In this document: positions 25,201-43,086 of the stretch, in pieces
Numbering within the stretch: position 1 is the stretch's first letter
How the letters are laid out: each line of letters starts with the position of its first letter
NCBI GenBank assembly: GCA_021234155.1
Contig: JAJEKV010000041.1
Coordinates: 8,690,917 to 8,754,916, forward strand
From: Isoetes taiwanensis
Lineage: Eukaryota; Streptophyta; Lycopodiopsida; Isoetales; Isoetaceae
DNA: 64,000 bases
Direction: 5' to 3'
Position numbers and translations under genes: made by a program
The notes under the pieces: generated by a model
Told to the model about the DNA's origin: nothing
The model's input: the letters and a program-made list of their open reading frames with translations, nothing else
Database searches by the model: none

Positions 25201-25774
25201 CGTAATTTCTCTAGCTTCGGTTAAGTGACCAAGTTAGGAGTATGGACTTGGCTAGATTAGACCCTAGGCAAAGGAAAGTATATATGCTGAAACATCTGTT
25301 ATCATATTCAAGGATATGAAACTCTATCCTTTTGAGTCCACCTGAATTAATTGAACACAGTACACCTCTCGTGATCTATTGAACATTATGTTTTTCATTC
25401 GCACTGCTCTACTGTTACATTGGCTACTTGCTACTTACTTACTGTTTGCTATTTACTATTTACTGATGCATTGGAAAATTTCAAAAATGACAAGTACTAG
25501 CCACAGAATGATGACGGATTTCTATGGTTTATGAACTTTAAAAAAAATTGGGCTTCTTGAAACCTGAGCAGGACCATAAAGGTATGAATATCTGCTATGT
25601 GATTTATCTTTTAGCTTTTAACGAAGTAACGATTTACAGGTAACGTAGGGTCCTAGCAGAATGCTAGGTACCCTGCGCTACCTAGCAATATACTGAATTT
25701 TCTTTTAGGACCCTACTTCCTGCGGTAGGAGGTAGGATACTATATATATATATATATATAAATATAAATATATA
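22230..25774 (+). repeat. Unit B, copy B2 (3.54 kb)
   Basis: A full-length head-to-tail copy at offset 3544. It is near-identical to B1 over long stretches, with clustered differences such as TATCTTTGTGATAAG at about 22785 where B1 and B3 have TATGCTGTAAG, and AGTGTTTGCTAAAG at about 24472 where B1 and B3 have AGTGCTGCTAAAG. Confidence 0.9.
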
Positions 25775-29967
<4,193 letters not shown>

Positions 29968-31561
29968 TCATTAATATATATAAACGTATATCACATGCTA
30001 TGGGCATCGTGGACATTTTATATAAAGGTGTCATCTCGGCCGTTCACCCTTTGGAAAAAGAGGTGGCGCAATTGTGCCCGTCAGATTTCTATGCGGGCAT
30101 GCATGGGCATGCATGTGGGCCTGCTCCACATCTCGGCACCGCAGGATTAAAAGAGAAATTTAATCTTGGCCGTCAAATAGTAGGATGGAATGTGCTAGGA
30201 ATGTGTGCAACCATTTAGCAATTAATGCCCCTAATGAGTTGGCAATCATATTTAATGTTTCTTTAGGTAGATGTGTGTAATGACATCGAAAATTTTGCTG
30301 CCGCTCTCTCTCCCGCAACAACCAGCCGCCATGCCAAAAGGATTTGCAATCCAATTCTTCTTCACTTTTAGTCTATTGACGGATCGTGGCTTTGGCATTA
30401 CGCTCCCAAGGCCACCTCGATTGTGCATTTCAAGGCTGCCATGGCGAGCTGGGTTGGGTTATTCTTTTCAGTTCGATTTCTCCTCACCATTGCCGATTCA
30501 AGTAAAGAAATGCCCGCTGCTTCTTCTACCTTTCAGGTAGCTCTAGATTTGTTTCTCGCTTCAAATCCGGTGAAAAATGGTCCATTGTAGAATCACATAC
30601 ACGTATGCCTATTGGGTTTCCTTTTTGCCAATTTTTTCTCGATTAGCCCTCTTTTTCCTTTTCGAGTAATGCTTCAGCTGTTATTTGCAGATTAATCGCA
30701 CTTGGATATTGGATTTTGGTATAGATATTCACCATATGCTATGAAGTAAACTTAATCTGGAGCAGTCGATCTATTTTGGGCATAAAAACAATGGATAAAC
30801 TTCGGTTTGAGAGAGGCTTTAGAACCGCTCCTAGATATTGGACGGCGGCAGAACATCCGTCGGTATCCAGCATCTGGAGCTTCTTTTATTATCTACAGGG
30901 TTAGATATGTGAGCAGCACATGCTTACCCATTTCGTAGTTTCAGTAAAGAATGCATTTCGTAATTTCGTGGATAATTTTTGAAGGCGACATGAATATTCA
31001 GCTAAGTCAAGAGCTTATCGTGAACAGGTACAAGATCACGGTGCAGTCTGTGTCTCATGTTATAATCCATGGACCCTCCATCATTTCTAGGCGAGATTTT
31101 CCTCTTACTTTGCTTGGTGCAGTAAACGAGGGTAGAAAGGGGCTCATCAGAGATCTTTCTGTTTCAGGAAAAAATTACGCTGTCGAATTTTGTTGCCAAA
31201 TATATGGCGTTTAGCCGAATACTGTGGTCGGCTGCCTCATATACAGAATGGCGACCTCTCGAACAGGTTCTTGCTTGGTCATAAACTGATGGCTTTTTTT
31301 GGAATGGTTTGCATGAATGATTTGCATAAGATATGATGTCGGCTTGGAATCCTAGCATTGGTTGGGATCTGCAATGGCATGGCAGGTATAAGAGTTGGAT
31401 CTTTGTCCATATTCATGAGGTATTGGATCTGCCTTTCACTTTTCACAATGGTTCTCACATGTTATGGCATTTTTCTTGCCCTCGATCATTCCAAAGTTAA
31501 ACAAAGAGTTATCATCTTCGTGTGTGGCGATGCATCTCGGATATAACATACAATTTTACAG

Positions 31562-32061
31562 GTGAGAACCTATTCTGAGTGGGTTATTGATGGAGATTAT
31601 GATCGGCCCCCAAAATGTAGCTTATGTCAACAGGCGTTCCTTGACACAGACGACACAACACGTCTTGGCTGTCTACGTAAGGGTCTTCTTATTGTTTTTC
31701 AGCTACACCGGCTCACATTTTCTTGAAGTTGTTATTTGTGATATAAGCAGATGTTCTTCACACAGCCTGCCTAGAAGCACATTTAAAAGGGTTCCCAGTA
31801 CATACTGCTCTAGCAGGTTACATATGTCCAGCATGTTCTTCACCTGTAACTTTCTTGACTTTTGCTCACATAGCACTTGAGATGCTAAATTCAGGCCTTT
31901 TGCTTTTAAGTTCACCTTGTGTAGCAATTGATCTTCAGCTTTGTTGGCCTCTTAAGAAGTCCAGAGATCTGAATACACTTTTAGCATCAAAATTTGACCT
32001 TCGTGCATTCATTTCCCAACCAAATATACCAACCACATTTTCGCCTTTTGCAGTTGGGTGA
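31562..32061 (+). pseudogene. ZFPL1: ZFPL1-type RING protein fragment in C2
   Basis: ZFPL1 is a Golgi membrane protein with an N-terminal B-box-like and a RING-like zinc finger. Exon 1 (31562-31676) reads VRTYSEWVIDGDYDRPPKCS then LCQQAFLDTDDTTRLGCL. Exon 2 (31751-31845) reads HVLHTACLEAHLKGFPVHTA then LAGYICPACSSP. A probable exon 3 starts at 31939 with LCWPLKKSRDLNTLLASKFD, resembling the IWPPK segment of the family. Phases join exactly, and the cysteine and histidine ligands of the RING-like finger (CSLC, GCLHVLH, CPAC) are all present. The N-terminal B-box exon and the C-terminal transmembrane exon are missing, so it is a fragment. It runs in the direction of the unit's other modules. Confidence 0.82.
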
Positions 32062-32276
32062 TCGTGTATAAAACTTCCTATTACTGCAATCAATAGATGA
32101 TTGCATGACGACAACTATTTGATCTACAGCTTTTGTTAGCCCCAGTGAGCGACAAACTCTATACAGAAAAAGGTAAATTTCCTACGTAATTTAAGTTAGC
32201 AGGGGGCATTAAGCAAAAACTATTTTTCAGCGGAAAAAATGTGAAGAATTCCATGGTTTTTTACCGGAAAACTTCG

Positions 32277-32599
32277 GGGTGAAAGCATGCTAGGGTGTAC
32301 CATCTAAAGTACCTATTTAGGTAGTACAAAACTACCCAGAAAAGTACCCAGCACTGGGTACTGGGAACTTGCAAAAATGCCGCAATAAAAAATAAGTTTG
32401 AGAGTTAATTCATTTATTTTAGTCATTAGTAGTATTGTTATCCTCTAGTACTATAGATTGACATGCTATTGACCCTCAATTCAAAAATTTTCGATTGATT
32501 TTAATGGAAAGAAAAAACAGAAAGTACCAGTTTTAAAAGTACCCAGTGTAGGTACTTTTGAGGGTTCCAAAAGTGGTACAACGTAGCATGCTTTTACCC
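32277..32599. mobile_element. 323-bp MITE-like element with TTCG target duplication
   Basis: The terminal inverted repeat of about 25 bp reads GGGTGAAAGCATGCTAGGGT on the left and GGGTAAAAGCATGCTACGTT inward from the right, flanked on both sides by TTCG (32273-32276 and 32600-32603). The interior is rich in GTAC-centred near-palindromes such as AGTACCCAGCACTGGGTACT. No coding capacity. It was carried along when unit C duplicated. Confidence 0.8.
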
Positions 32600-32769
32600 T
32601 TCGTGAGAATTTATTTTTACATCGGAAAGTCTTGATTTCAACAGGTAGGTCAGCAAGGGTTCCCTAATTTGTCGCTCAATCGGGTTAGCCCTCAAGAACA
32701 TAACAATCAATAATTAGACGGGTGCCATTGGATACCTTTCCTTGAGAAGCTTCTAACGCCTGCCCTCTT

Positions 32770-32800
32770 GGGGGGTTGCCCTCTTGGGGGGTTGGGGGGG
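32770..32800 (+). repeat. G-run cluster (quadruplex-prone), C2
   Basis: Three runs of 6, 6 and 7 G within 31 bp, formed by a duplicated TGCCCTCTTGGGGGGT unit. Runs this long could fold as a G-quadruplex. It is conserved in C3 at 36994-37024. Confidence 0.7.
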
Positions 32801-33647
32801 ACAACGGCTGGAGAATATGTTTTAAATGATTAAATTAATAGGCTTCGATAATGCATATCTATGGAATTTGGAACTTTTTGAGCTGGACCATGTTCAAATT
32901 AATTGTCATGCAGCATCTCCAAGCTAAAACTTTCCCTAAGCCATAACAATTTATGTAACTTTGATCATTCTTGTGATAAAAATAAAGATCTATGATAAGC
33001 GCACTAGGATTTCAAAGAATAAAAGAAGAGGTCATAAATAATATTTTTTAGTAAATTCACTTGCTTCAGCAATGGATCGGATTTGACTGTTGACTCATAA
33101 CTTTAAGCCATATGGTAGGCCTTTTCCTTAAACCTATGGCTATATAACAAGGCACCCAATCCTTATAACACTTAATAAAGCAATTTTTCGTGTTGTGTTA
33201 ATGAGAGCTCAAGACAATGGACTGCAAAAAGAATAAACGTGGGTGGTGGTGACCAATAGATCAAAAATGAATAACGGCAAGTGGCCATGATAATACAACA
33301 TCAAGTTATTCCTTTGGGCATTTGAAGTGTATTTGTGGTTGTAAGCTCAAATGGATAAACCCCTTGGGGAGGCGTTTGCCTAAAAACCCAATGCCATATA
33401 ACAATGCATCCACCTTAGAATAATATGTAAAACGCCTGCCATTTGTCTTGCTTGGGGCGAGCAAAACTTACTCCCTAAGCGATTATGAAGCTATGGCCCT
33501 AGACCCATGACTTCCCATAGAAATGACGGTTTATGCTCGATGATTGAATTTATAGTGTTTGGAAACATATGTCTATGTAATTGAATTGTTGAGTGAGATC
33601 GATTTAAACTAACTATTATGCAGGGGAGAATTCAGTAGATTTACATA

Positions 33648-34110
33648 GAATCTTGGGGAATCTAGATGAGTCTTGGGATAATCTATGGGAATCTAGGTGA
33701 ATATCAAGAGAATCTTTGAGAATCCAGGGTAATTAAAGGAATGTTCATAAAATCTTTGGAGAATCTATGGGAATCTTTGTAGAATCTTAAAGAATCTCGA
33801 GAGAATCTTAGAGATTCTATGAGAATATCGGGAGAATTTCTCAGAATCTAGGGAAATATGAGAACATTTAGAGGATTCTTCATACAATCTTGGATAGTAT
33901 AAGAGAATCTACATAGAATCTAGAGGAATCTTGAGATAATGTTTGTGAATCTATGAGAATCTAAAAAAATCTTGAGATAATGTTTGGAAATCTAGGAGAA
34001 TCTAAAAAGAATCTTTGTGAACATAAGAGAGTCTAAGGGACTCTTTGAGAATCTAAGGGAATCTTGATAGTATCATAAAGAGTCTAGGGGAATCTTTAGC
34101 GAATCCTCAT
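33648..34110 (+). repeat. GAATCT minisatellite, C2
   Basis: Degenerate repeat of GAATCT plus four or five bases. Counted starts are 33648, 33658, 33668, 33679, 33689, 33699, 33710 and 33720, giving spacings 10, 10, 11, 10, 10, 11, 10. It shares its motif with arrays at 37.87-38.34 and 53.04-53.77 kb and, in reverse complement, at 38.65-39.13 kb. Confidence 0.92.
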
Positions 34111-34168
34111 TGAATGACTCTGCATTGGCTTCCCGTCGAATTTGTGCAATCCCTCATAGTAGAACCAC

Positions 34169-34171
<3 letters not shown>

Positions 34172-34197
<26 letters not shown>
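34172..34197. repeat. (TA)n tract between C2 and C3
   Basis: A short TA repeat following ACTTG at the end of C2. The equivalent place at the end of C3 has 100 bp of TA. Confidence 0.95.
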
Positions 34198-34199
<2 letters not shown>

Positions 34200-34621
34200 A
34201 TTAATATATATAAACGTATATCACATGCTATGGGCATCGTGGACATTTTATATAAAGGTGTCATCTCGGCCGTTCACCCTTTGGAAAAAGAGGTGGCGCA
34301 ATTGTGCCCGTCAGATTTCTATGCGGGCATGCATGGGCATGCATGTGGGCCTGCTCCACATCTCGGCACCGCAGGATTAAAAGAGAAATTTAATCTTGGC
34401 CGTCAAATAGTAGGATGGAATGTGCTAGGAATGTGTGCAACCATTTAGCAATTAATGCCCCTAATGAGTTGGCAATCATATTTAATGTTTCTTTAGGTAG
34501 ATGTGTGTAATGACATCGAAAATTTTGTCTTCCGCTCTCTCTCCCTTAACAACCAAATACCGCCATGCCAAAAGGATTTGCAATCCAATTCTTCTTCAGC
34601 TTTTAGTCTATTGACGGATCT

Positions 34622-34771
34622 GTGGCTTTGGCATTCTGCTCCAAGGCCACCTCGACTGTGCATTTCAAGGCTGCCATGGCGAGCTGGGTTGGGTTATTCT
34701 TTTCAGTTCGATTTCTCCTCACCATTGCCGATTCAAGTAAAGAAATGCCCGCTGCTTCTTCTACCTTTCAG
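34622..34771 (+). pseudogene. Unidentified 5'-exon-like ORF in C3
   Basis: Identical in reading to the C1 copy at 29355-29504, with the same donor. It lies about 1 kb upstream of the ZFPL1 exons but I see no proof that they belong to one transcript. Confidence 0.35.
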
Positions 34772-35786
34772 GTAGCTCTAGATTTGTTTCTCGCTTCAAA
34801 TCCGGTGAAAAATGGTCCATTGTAGAATCACATACACGTATGCCTATTGGGTTTCCTTTTTGCCAATTTTTTCTCGATTAGCCCTCTTTTTCCTTTTCGA
34901 GTAATGCTTCAAATTTGTTATTTGCAGATTAATCGCACTTGGATATTGGATTTTGGTATAGATATTCACCATATGCTATGAAGTAAACTTAATCTGGAGC
35001 AGTCGATCTATTTTGGGCATAAAAACAATGGATAAACTCAGTTTCAGAGGCTTTAGAACCGCTCCTAGATATTGGACGGCAGAACATCCGTCGGTATCCA
35101 GCATCTGGAGCTTCTTTTATTATCTACAGGGTTAGATATGTGAGCAGCACATGCTTACCCATTTCGTAGTTTCAGTAAAGAATGCATTTCGTAATTTCGT
35201 GGATAATTTTTGAAGGCGACATGAATATTCAGCTAAGTCAAGAGCTTATCGTGAACAGGTACAAGATCACGGTGCAGTCTGTGTCTCATGTTATAATCCA
35301 TGGACCCTCCATCATTTCTAGGCGAGATTTTCCTCTTACTTTGCTTGGTGCAGTAAACGAGGGTAGAAAGGGGCTCATCAGAGATCTTTCTGTTTCAGGA
35401 AAAAATTACGCTGTCGAATTTTGTTGCCAAATATATGGCGTTTAGCCGAATACTGTGGTCGGCTGCCTCATATACAGAATGGCGACCTCTCGAACAGGTT
35501 CTTGCTTGGTCATAAACTGATGGCTTTTTTTGGAATGGTTTGCATGAATGATTTGCATAAGATATGATGTCGGCTTGGAATCCTAGCATTGGTTGGGATC
35601 TGCAATGGCATGGCAGGTATAAGAGTTGGATCTTTGTCCATATTCATGAGGTATTGGATCTGCCTTTCACTTTTCACAATGGTTCTCACATGTTATGGCA
35701 TTTTTCTTGCCTGCATCATTCCAGTGCCAACAGTAGTTATCATCTTCAGGTGTGGCAGTACCCGGATATAACATACAATTTTACAG

Positions 35787-36286
35787 GTGAGAACCTATTC
35801 TGAGTGGGTTATTGATGGAGATTATGATCGGCCCCCAAAATGTAGCTTATGTCAACAGGCGTTCCTTGACACAGACGACACAACACGTCTTGGCTGTCTA
35901 CGTAAGGGTCTTCTTATTGTTTTTCAGCTACACCGGCTCACATTTTCTTGAAGTTGTTATTTGTGATATAAGCAGATGTTCTTCACACAGCCTGCCTAGA
36001 AGCACATTTAAAAGGGTTCCCAGTACATACTGCTCTAGCAGGTTACATATGTCCAGCATGTTCTTCACCTGTAACTTTCTTGACTTTTGCTCACATAGCA
36101 CTTGAGATGCTAAATTCAGGCCTTTTGCTTTTAAGTTCACCTTGTGTAGCAATTGATCTTCAGCTTTGTTGGCCTCTTAAGAAGTCCAGAGATCTGAATA
36201 CACTTTTAGCATCAAAATTTGACCTTCGTGCATTCATTTCCCAACCAAATATACCAACCACATTTTCGCCTTTTGCAGTTGGGTGA
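35787..36286 (+). pseudogene. ZFPL1: ZFPL1-type RING protein fragment in C3
   Basis: A second copy of the ZFPL1 exons: exon 1 at 35787-35901, exon 2 at 35976-36070, probable exon 3 from 36164. Splice sites and zinc ligands are preserved as in C2. The DNA just upstream differs from C2: a TGCATCATTCCAGTGCC stretch replaces the CTCGATCATTCCAAAG version. The differences therefore lie outside the exons. Both copies lack the N-terminal B-box and the C-terminal membrane segment of the family. Confidence 0.82.
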
Positions 36287-36501
36287 TCGTGTATAAAACT
36301 TCCTATTACTGCAATCAATAGATGATTGCATGACGACAACTATTTGATCTACAGCTTTTGTTAGCCCCAGTGAGCGACAAACTCTATACAGAAAAAGGTA
36401 AATTTCCTACGTAATTTAAGTTAGCAGGGGGCATTAAGCAAAAAACTATTTTTCAGCCGGAAAATGTGAAGAATTCCATGGTTTTTTACCGGAAAACTTC
36501 G

Positions 36502-36824
36502 GGGTGAAAGCATGCTAGGGTGTACCATCTAAAGTACCTATTTAGGTAGTACAAAACTACCCAGAAAAGTACCCAGCACTGGGTACTGGGAACTTGCAAA
36601 AATGCCGCAATAAAAAATAAGTTTGAGAGTTAATTCATTTATTTTAGTCATTAGTAGTATTGTTATCCTCTAGTACTATAGATTGACATGCTATTGACCC
36701 TCAATTCAAAAATTTTCGATTGATTTTAATGGAAAGAAAAAACAGAAAGTACCAGTTTTAAAAGTACCCAGTGTAGGTACTTTTGAGGGTTCCAAAAGTG
36801 GTACACCGTAGCATGCTTTTACCC
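36502..36824. mobile_element. 323-bp MITE-like element, C3 copy
   Basis: Same element, length and TTCG flanks (36498-36501 and 36825-36828) as in C2. Here the right terminal repeat reads GCATGCTACGGTGTAC inward, one base closer to the left end than the C2 copy. Confidence 0.8.
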
Positions 36825-37867
36825 TTCGTGAGAATTTATTTTTACATCGGAAAGTCTTGATTTCAACAGGTAGGCTGCAAGGGTTCCCCGGAATTTGTCG
36901 TTCACTGGTTAGCCCTCAGTAACATAACAATCAATAATTAGACGGGTGCCATTGGATACCTTTCCTTGAGAAGCTTCTAACGCCTGCCCTCTTGGGGGGT
37001 TGCCCTCTTGGGGGGTTGGGGGGGACAACGGCTGGAGAATATGTTTTAAATGATTAAATTAATAGGCTTCGATAATGCATATCTATGGAATTTGGAACTT
37101 TTTGAGCTGGACCATGTTCAAATTAATTGTCATGCAGCATCTCCAAGCTAAAACTTTCCCTAAGCCATAACAATTTATGTAACTTTGATCATTCTTGTGA
37201 TAAAAATAAAGATCTATGATAAGCGCACTAGGATTTCAAAGAATAAAAGAAGAGGTCATAAATAATATTTTTTAGTAAATTCACTTGCTTCAGCAATGGA
37301 TCGGATTTGACTGTTGACTCATAACTTTAAGCCATATGGTAGGCCTTTTCCTTAAACCTATGGCTATATAACAAGGCACCCAATCCTTATAACACTTAAT
37401 AAAGCAATTTTTCGTGTTGTGTTAATGAGAGCTCAAGACAATGGACTGCAAAAGAATAAACGTGGGTGGTGGTGACCAATAGACTGCAAATGAATAACGG
37501 CAGTGGCCATGATAATACAACATCAAGTTATTCCTTTGGGCATTTGAAGTGTATTTGTGGTTGTAAGCTCAAATGGATAAACCCCTTGGGGAGGCGTTTG
37601 CCTAAAAACCCAATGCCATATAACAATGCATCCACCTTAGAATAATATGTAAAACGCCTGCCATTTGTCTTGCTTGGGGCGAGCAAAACTTACTCCCTAA
37701 GCGATTATGAAGCTATGGCCCTAGACCCATGACTTCCCATAGAAATGACGGTTTATGCTCGATGATTGAATTTATAGTGTTTGGAAACATATGTCTATGT
37801 AATTGAATTGTTGAGTGAGATCGATTTAAACTAACTATTATGCAGGGGAGAATTCAGTAGATTTACA

Positions 37868-38336
37868 TAGAATCTTGGGGAATCTAGATGAGTCTTGGGA
37901 TAATCTATGGGAATCTAGGTGAATATCAAGAGAATCTTTGAGAATCCAGGGTAATTAAAGGAATGTTCATAAAATCTTTGGAGAATCTATGGGAATCTTT
38001 GTAGAATCTTAAAGAATCTCGAGAGAATCTTAGAGATTCTATGAGAATATCGGGAGAATTTCTCAGAATCTAGGGAAATATGAGAACATTTAGAGGATTC
38101 TTCATACAATCTTGGATAGTATAAGAGAATCTACATAGAATCTAGAGGAATCTTGAGATAATGTTTGTGAATCTATGAGAATCTAAAAAAATCTTGAGAT
38201 AATGTTTGGAAATCTAGGAGAATCTAAAAAGAATCTTTGTGAACATAAGAGAGTCTAAGGGACTCTTTGAGAATCTAAGGGAATCTTGATAGTATCATAA
38301 AGAGTCTAGGGGAATCTTTAGCGAATCCTCATTGAA
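37868..38336 (+). repeat. GAATCT minisatellite, C3
   Basis: Essentially the same array as in C2, carried by the duplication. It lies about 55 bp before the 100-bp (TA)n. Confidence 0.9.
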
Positions 38337-38391
38337 TGACTCTGCATTGGCTTCCCGTCGAATTTGTGCAATCCCTCATAGTAGAACCACT

Positions 38392-38495
<104 letters not shown>

Positions 38496-38645
38496 AGAAA
38501 TTTAGCACGTCCTACGGTGTATGTTCCAATTTTACCATGTTTCTACGGTGCAATTTCATATCGGCGCATGTTTTAGAACATTATGAAGAAGTAGAGTTTA
38601 AACTTTTTATTTTGGTTCTAAGGTGCTTACTCATGTTTTGAATTT

Positions 38646-39135
38646 GCCCAGATTATCTTAGACTTTTTGAGGTTCTGTTACATTCTCCTAAATTCTTTTA
38701 CGTTTTATAAGATTCTTTTAGATTCTTCAAGACTATATGGGAATTGTCTTAGCTTCTCTAAGGTATTATGAAAAATCCATTACATTCGTGTAGATTTTAT
38801 GAGATGGTTAGCGTATGTTGCAGTTTCGGCATGTTCCTCTATTGGTGTGTATTTTAAGATTCCCCTTATTCTCAAAGATTATTCTAGGATTCTTTTAAAT
38901 TGCTCCACATTCTATGTAGATTCCATATGCATTTTTCTCTATGATTTTTATGTCCACGTTGCAAAGTATTGTGGAAAAGCAAATAGAAGATTTTAGAGAG
39001 ATTTCTTTAGATTTTTCTAGATTCTCTTAGGTTCCAATTCTCGGAAATCTTCCTTGAATTGCCTTAATACATTCCGTTAGATTTTATGAGATCTTGTTTT
39101 CTGAGAATTCCATTAGATTTTATGAAATTTTCTGA
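38646..39135 (-). repeat. Degenerate AGATTC minisatellite (antisense)
   Basis: Repeated AGATTC/AGATTT words about 10 bp apart (for example TAAGATTCTTTTAGATTCTT near 38700) are the reverse complement of GAATCT. It is more diverged than the sense arrays. The region between 38494 and 38645 is unidentified. Confidence 0.75.
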
Positions 39136-41010
39136 GTTCCTATGAAGGTTCCCCCTGCCGAGCACGCCAAGCTAGAAATGAGTATCACGGTCAAATACCA
39201 AGCCAAATTGTGTAAACACACTTGCAAAAAATGATGCCATGACTTTCAGCTAGGTCCGTCGGCACAAGAATTGAGTTGTATAAGAACCCAAAACAAATAT
39301 CTGTTTCTGTCAAAATGGTGGCTTCAAGATGCCAGACTAGGAAGAATGATGATATGTATAGCATTGTCATTATGGGCCTTATAGATGGAGTTATAACTAT
39401 GTAAGGCTATGGTGGTAGGAGTGAATTGGTTGCTTCATGACAATGCATCATGCATCTTATAGTGATTCAATTTATAATATTGTTAACTGCATTATACCAC
39501 ATTTCAACATTTTGTCGCCCAGGGCCATCACAGGTGTAAAAAAAAAAAAAAAGATCTTTTACTACGATATCTTTGTGTGATTTGTTTGGCAAAGAAGTGC
39601 TATTGGAGCCACCAATTTTATTTCATATGTGTTGGGTTTTGGCAATAGATCATGCACTATACCTATAAAGGCGGATGCAAATTGTTGAAGTGAGTTCATT
39701 GTTGTCATTTCTTTATTCTGTTCAGATAATCAAGTACTATCGAGATAGGAATCCCATGAAAACGTTGTTTTGTTCCAAGGTCAGAAGCAATTCTAGCATG
39801 AATATAAGGTACTTAAATTTTTTATGTCATTCTCAAAATGTTGGCAAGATACATGTTCAAGAAAATGATATAGTATTTACTATATGTTCAAGAAAACCTA
39901 TAGTATTTTTTTGGATTTGCCACATTTTTTACCTAGTTCCTCATTGAAACACGTATTCATCACCTGATATCAAATTGTGCTTTGTTTACTAGAAGGAATT
40001 TAAAGTAAGCTACACAGCGTCTAACTCATACTATTCTGTCTAGATGAAGCTTCATTTAGTAATATCATTAAAAAGGGAGGGTGGAGTTACCCTTGGTAAA
40101 TAATATTCTATTGGCTTTCGCCAAGCATGACATCTTCTATGTATTGCCCATGTGGCACTATCTATGTGAATAGTGCATTTGACTAGCTTAATGAGGGTGC
40201 ACACTTTCATTTAGGCACAAAGAAGTGTTCACATGTTAAATAGACTTGCCTTTTATAGCCCTTTTACATATAGAAATTATTTGGACCATGGTCATTGAAA
40301 ATAAATAACGAGTTCGAAATCTACTTTAGGAATCTTATTTAGCATGTTGGGGACTTTTGAAAGCTTCAAAGTTGACCACTATATTAATTCGTTTCTTGTA
40401 AAAGGGGAGACATGACACATGGTACATAGGTCACTTAATGATTTATATCCTAGAATGGTGTTTAATGATTTCATTAGAATTCGTATTTTAGCATGTGAGA
40501 GAACCTTAAAAAAAGGGAAAAGCTTTATGGTTGTTATATTAATTTTATATCCTTGCAAATGTGCAAACCTGACATATGGTACATAAGGCATTTAATGTTT
40601 ACCACTAGATTGGAAATGACATGATGTGGAATTTAATTCGTGCACCCACCCAAAGGCAAGTATGCTTCAATATTCATTTTCTTAATATGGCATTTTTTCT
40701 TATGCCCTAAAGCGAATGTAACCCTAATGTGGCCGCCAATGTATTTGCTCTCATTCTTATCTCCAATGCCATTGGGATGCCGGCCGGATCCTCCTTTGCC
40801 ACTTTTGAACTCTTGTCTCTTGAACTCAAAACCTTATTACGTTGCCAAGTCAAGCTCTTGCCAAGAAATTTGCCACTTCACTGGAATTTGCTGACCCGCC
40901 TCCGGTATTCCCTTCTATTCAAGACTCCTGTGCCTAAATTGCTCATGCAAGGGCCGAAAATGGGTTGCCGATGATTGGAGGCAGCGAGCAAGGTAAGGCC
41001 AACCTGATTT
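39136..41010. other. Unidentified DNA
   Basis: No gene recognised. One exon-like stretch with AG and GT borders at about 39731-39780 reads IIKYYRDRNPMKTLFCSK. An open frame at 40729-40974 reads MAANVFALILISNAIGMPAG onward. Neither is assigned. A 15-bp poly(A) lies at about 39538-39552. Confidence 0.35.
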
Positions 41011-41470
41011 GGCTAAGTATCAGGTCGGATTTGGAGATTTCCATTCGAATTTGAACACCTATCAAGAAGAACAGAGTACAGATGCCAATTTTAAGACCCA
41101 TCAAGCTCGATTTGTAGCTACCAGACCTGATTTGGTGGTTTTTAGGCTGTGGGCACATCATAACAATCTGGAATAGAGTTTAGAGACCGATTTTGAGCCC
41201 CATCAAGCAAAACAGCCTTCAAATATCTGATTTCATGCCTCTAAGGCCCGATTTATGGCTAATAGACTCAATTTGTTACTTTCTAAACTGTGGGCACATC
41301 GTGCAACTATAATAGCATGGCAAATAGCAAGCAAAACAGAGTTTAGAGGCCGTTTTTTAGACCCATCAAGCAGAGCAAGCTTTAGATGTCTGATCCGAGG
41401 CCAAATTTATGGATTTCTAGGCATAGGGCCATCATTCCGACCCTGCAGATGGATAAAGCCCCCTTAAAAT
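41011..41470 (+). repeat. Degenerate tandem repeat, unit about 150-180 bp
   Basis: Three diverged copies share the order CCCATCAAGC, GATTTATGGCT, CTGTGGGCACATC, GAGTTTAGAGACCG. The equivalents are AGGCTGTGGGCACATCATAA at about 41143, AAACTGTGGGCACATCGTGC at about 41285, and a third with AGGCATAGGGCCATCATT at about 41419. No protein similarity. It could be a decayed satellite or transposon sub-repeats. Confidence 0.6.
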
Positions 41471-42890
<1,420 letters not shown>

Positions 42891-43086
42891 GGAGTTTGCC
42901 CTCTTCCCCATTTCCTCAGGCCCTTGCCCTCAAGAACTCCTCCATCTATGGCGATTGCGGACTTAGGTGGATATCCGTGCACGCCCGATCGTTTACGCAC
43001 TTATCTTTCTCTACTTCCTACCTGGCGCTTTTCCTATGTCTCGACCTCGGATCCATTCTAGTGCCCCCTCTCGGTTTCGTTCAAAA

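Larger units (their letters stand above)
29968..34197 (+). repeat. Unit C, full copy C2 (4.23 kb)
   Basis: Order of parts: S-like 5' module, exon-like ORF, ZFPL1 exons, 323-bp inverted-repeat element, G-run cluster, about 0.85 kb of unidentified DNA, GAATCT minisatellite, then CAATCCCTCATAGTAGAACC and ACTTG-(TA)n. C3 begins immediately after the TA tract. Confidence 0.92.
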
